From assembly GCA_007135435.1 (NCBI GenBank), contig SLIW01000112.1, forward strand, positions 1-11,837: a stretch of DNA of 11,837 bases, written 5' to 3'. The notes beneath the pieces were generated by a model. It worked only from the letters and a program-made list of their open reading frames with translations, was not told the DNA's origin and did no database searches. A program made the translations under genes and the position numbers. Below, in pieces: positions 11,193 to 11,837 of the stretch; within the stretch, counting starts at the first letter, position 1, and the number at the start of each line of letters is the position of its first letter. The stretch comes from Natronomonas sp. Lineage in GTDB: Archaea > Halobacteriota > Halobacteria > Halobacteriales > Haloarculaceae.

Positions 11193-11338
11193 CCAGGGAT
11201 ATGGGCAAAGAACGTGACTGGGAATAGAACATATCTGGGCAAAGGACGTTACTCGGCGAGGTAGGTGGCCATGAAGGTGGGTGGGCACGGAAGGTGGGTG
11301 CGCAAGGAAAGTGGATGGGCACGGAAGGTGGATGGACT
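11193..11338. repeat. Degenerate tandem repeats with 17-bp period
   Basis: Two related blocks are visible. At 11203-11219 and 11237-11253 the segments GGGCAAAGAACGTGACT and GGGCAAAGGACGTTACT agree at 15 of 17 bases and lie 34 bp (two periods) apart. At 11276-11338 units of the form GGTGGGTGGGCACGGAA recur at 11276, 11293, 11310 and 11327, preceded by a 16-bp relative at 11260. The block is G-rich on the plus strand. Confidence 0.75.
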
Positions 11339-11522
11339 ATGTGGGTACGATGACGGTCTTGCTCTCGAGGAACGGTCGTTCGAGGGTCCACCCGTCGCCA
11401 TCGTCGAACGAGCTAATACCGCTGTGTGCGTACCGTTCCCCTGTCATCGGCTCGCGACGAGGGCAGCCGACAGGCACGTTCGAGGAGCCGGTGCCACCGT
11501 AGGGGACGACGGCGATCTCCAT
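11337..11522 (-). CDS. Possible small hypothetical protein
   Basis: This is a 61-codon minus-strand frame starting MEIAVVPYGG and ending LESKTVIVPT. By hand count 47 of 61 codons end in G or C, which is compatible with coding but not much above background here. Composition is only mildly acidic and no family is recognised. Its TAG stop sits at the edge of the 17-bp array. It would be divergent from the methyltransferase, 45 bp away. It may equally be chance or a decayed gene end. Confidence 0.22.
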   Translation of the reverse strand: MEIAVVPYGGTGSSNVPVGCPRREPMTGERYAHSGISSFDDGDGWTLERPFLESKTVIVPT

Positions 11523-11558
11523 CGAGGCGCTGTCCGATGCAGCCGAGAACACACACGA

Positions 11559-11564
11559 GGGAGG
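11559..11564 (+). promoter_or_regulatory. Shine-Dalgarno site of the methyltransferase
   Basis: GGGAGG lies three bases before the ATG at 11568. It is close but strong, and it fixes this start. It also implies a leadered mRNA whose promoter lies in the spacer; no clear TATA box is seen. Confidence 0.6.
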
Positions 11565-11567
11565 ATC

Positions 11568-11837
11568 ATGAGCGAACACACACCATCGTACGAAAAATCA
11601 ATCGCGGAGAACTACGGGCGGGCGGACCTCGAGGCGGCGATCATGGCGGCGTTCGCGGAGGCGGGGATCGACCCCGACAGGCTCACTCGGGACGACATCG
11701 CCGCCCTCGACGAGTTCCACATTCAGGGGCGGGAGGCGACCAGGGCGCTCGCGACCCTCGCAATACTCCCCGAGGGCGCGGAGGTGCTCGACGTGGGCTG
11801 TGGGATCGGAGGACCGGCACGAACGCTCGCGGCCGAG
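11568..11837 (+). CDS. Class I SAM-dependent methyltransferase (N-terminal 90 residues, cut by window end)
   Basis: The gene runs off the right edge; 90 codons are present. A helical N-terminal part (YGRADLEAAIMAAFAEAGID at about 16-35, then LDEFHIQGREATRALATLA at 47-64) leads into SAM-binding motif I, VLDVGCGIGGPARTLA (73-88), with D75, G77, G79 and G81. The FHIQGREAT segment before motif I resembles small-molecule methyltransferases of the UbiE/sarcosine-dimethylglycine type. Assignment to an osmolyte pathway would need the missing C-terminal part. Start chosen from the GGGAGG site and the immediate acidic sequence. Confidence 0.9.
   Translation, partial: MSEHTPSYEKSIAENYGRADLEAAIMAAFAEAGIDPDRLTRDDIAALDEFHIQGREATRALATLAILPEGAEVLDVGCGIGGPARTLAAE

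Larger units (their letters stand above)
11140..11567. other. Repeat-rich intergenic region before the methyltransferase
   Basis: This 428-bp region holds the aldo/keto reductase promoter at its left end, a degenerate 17-bp-period repeat (11193-11338), a possible 61-codon minus-strand ORF (11337-11522), and a Shine-Dalgarno site for the methyltransferase. No other gene is supported. Confidence 0.6.

Overview
This window reads as chromosomal or accessory DNA of an extremely halophilic archaeon (class Halobacteria). G+C is high, predicted proteins are very acidic, several genes have TATA-like boxes 24-28 bases before the ATG with no Shine-Dalgarno site (the leaderless habit of haloarchaea), and several families are haloarchaeal: a HalOD1 output domain, multi-CxxC winged-helix regulators, and an archaeal-type leucyl-tRNA synthetase. 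The genus cannot be fixed from the sequence.

Layout. 1-2552: a SnoaL-like protein and a thioredoxin-reductase-like flavoprotein on the minus strand, the latter divergent from a VOC/glyoxalase-fold protein on the plus strand. 2553-4138: a repeat-rich spacer, a monothiol (CGYS) glutaredoxin with two palindromes before its start, then a conserved haloarchaeal protein of unknown function. 4132-7543: a 974-residue archaeal-type LeuRS on the minus strand, bracketed by a 56/58-bp imperfect direct repeat whose left copy contains the stop codon of the preceding gene. 7824-8060: a small HalOD1 protein. 8071-9451: two minus-strand regulators, one with an HTH and zinc ribbon, the other a winged helix with four CxxC pairs. 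9744-11139: a second VOC protein and an aldo/keto reductase, both minus strand. 11568 to the end: the first 90 residues of a SAM-dependent methyltransferase, cut by the window edge.

How the genes fit together. Several genes belong to redox and reactive-carbonyl chemistry (thioredoxin-reductase-like flavoprotein, glutaredoxin, aldo/keto reductase, two VOC proteins), but most are separate transcription units, so a shared pathway is only a loose inference. The one convincing operon is the regulator pair at 8071-9451.

Two things stand out. First, the LeuRS appears to be an extra, transferred copy. Well-studied haloarchaeal LeuRS enzymes have a bacterial-type catalytic half, whereas this one is archaeal-type throughout, is lower in G+C than its neighbours and sits between direct repeats. 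Second, the window is unusually rich in short tandem repeats (11, 15, 16, 17 and 37 bp, plus an in-frame 24-bp array inside the flavoprotein), most of them starting at or just downstream of stop codons. I see no tRNA, rRNA, CRISPR array, transposase or integrase.
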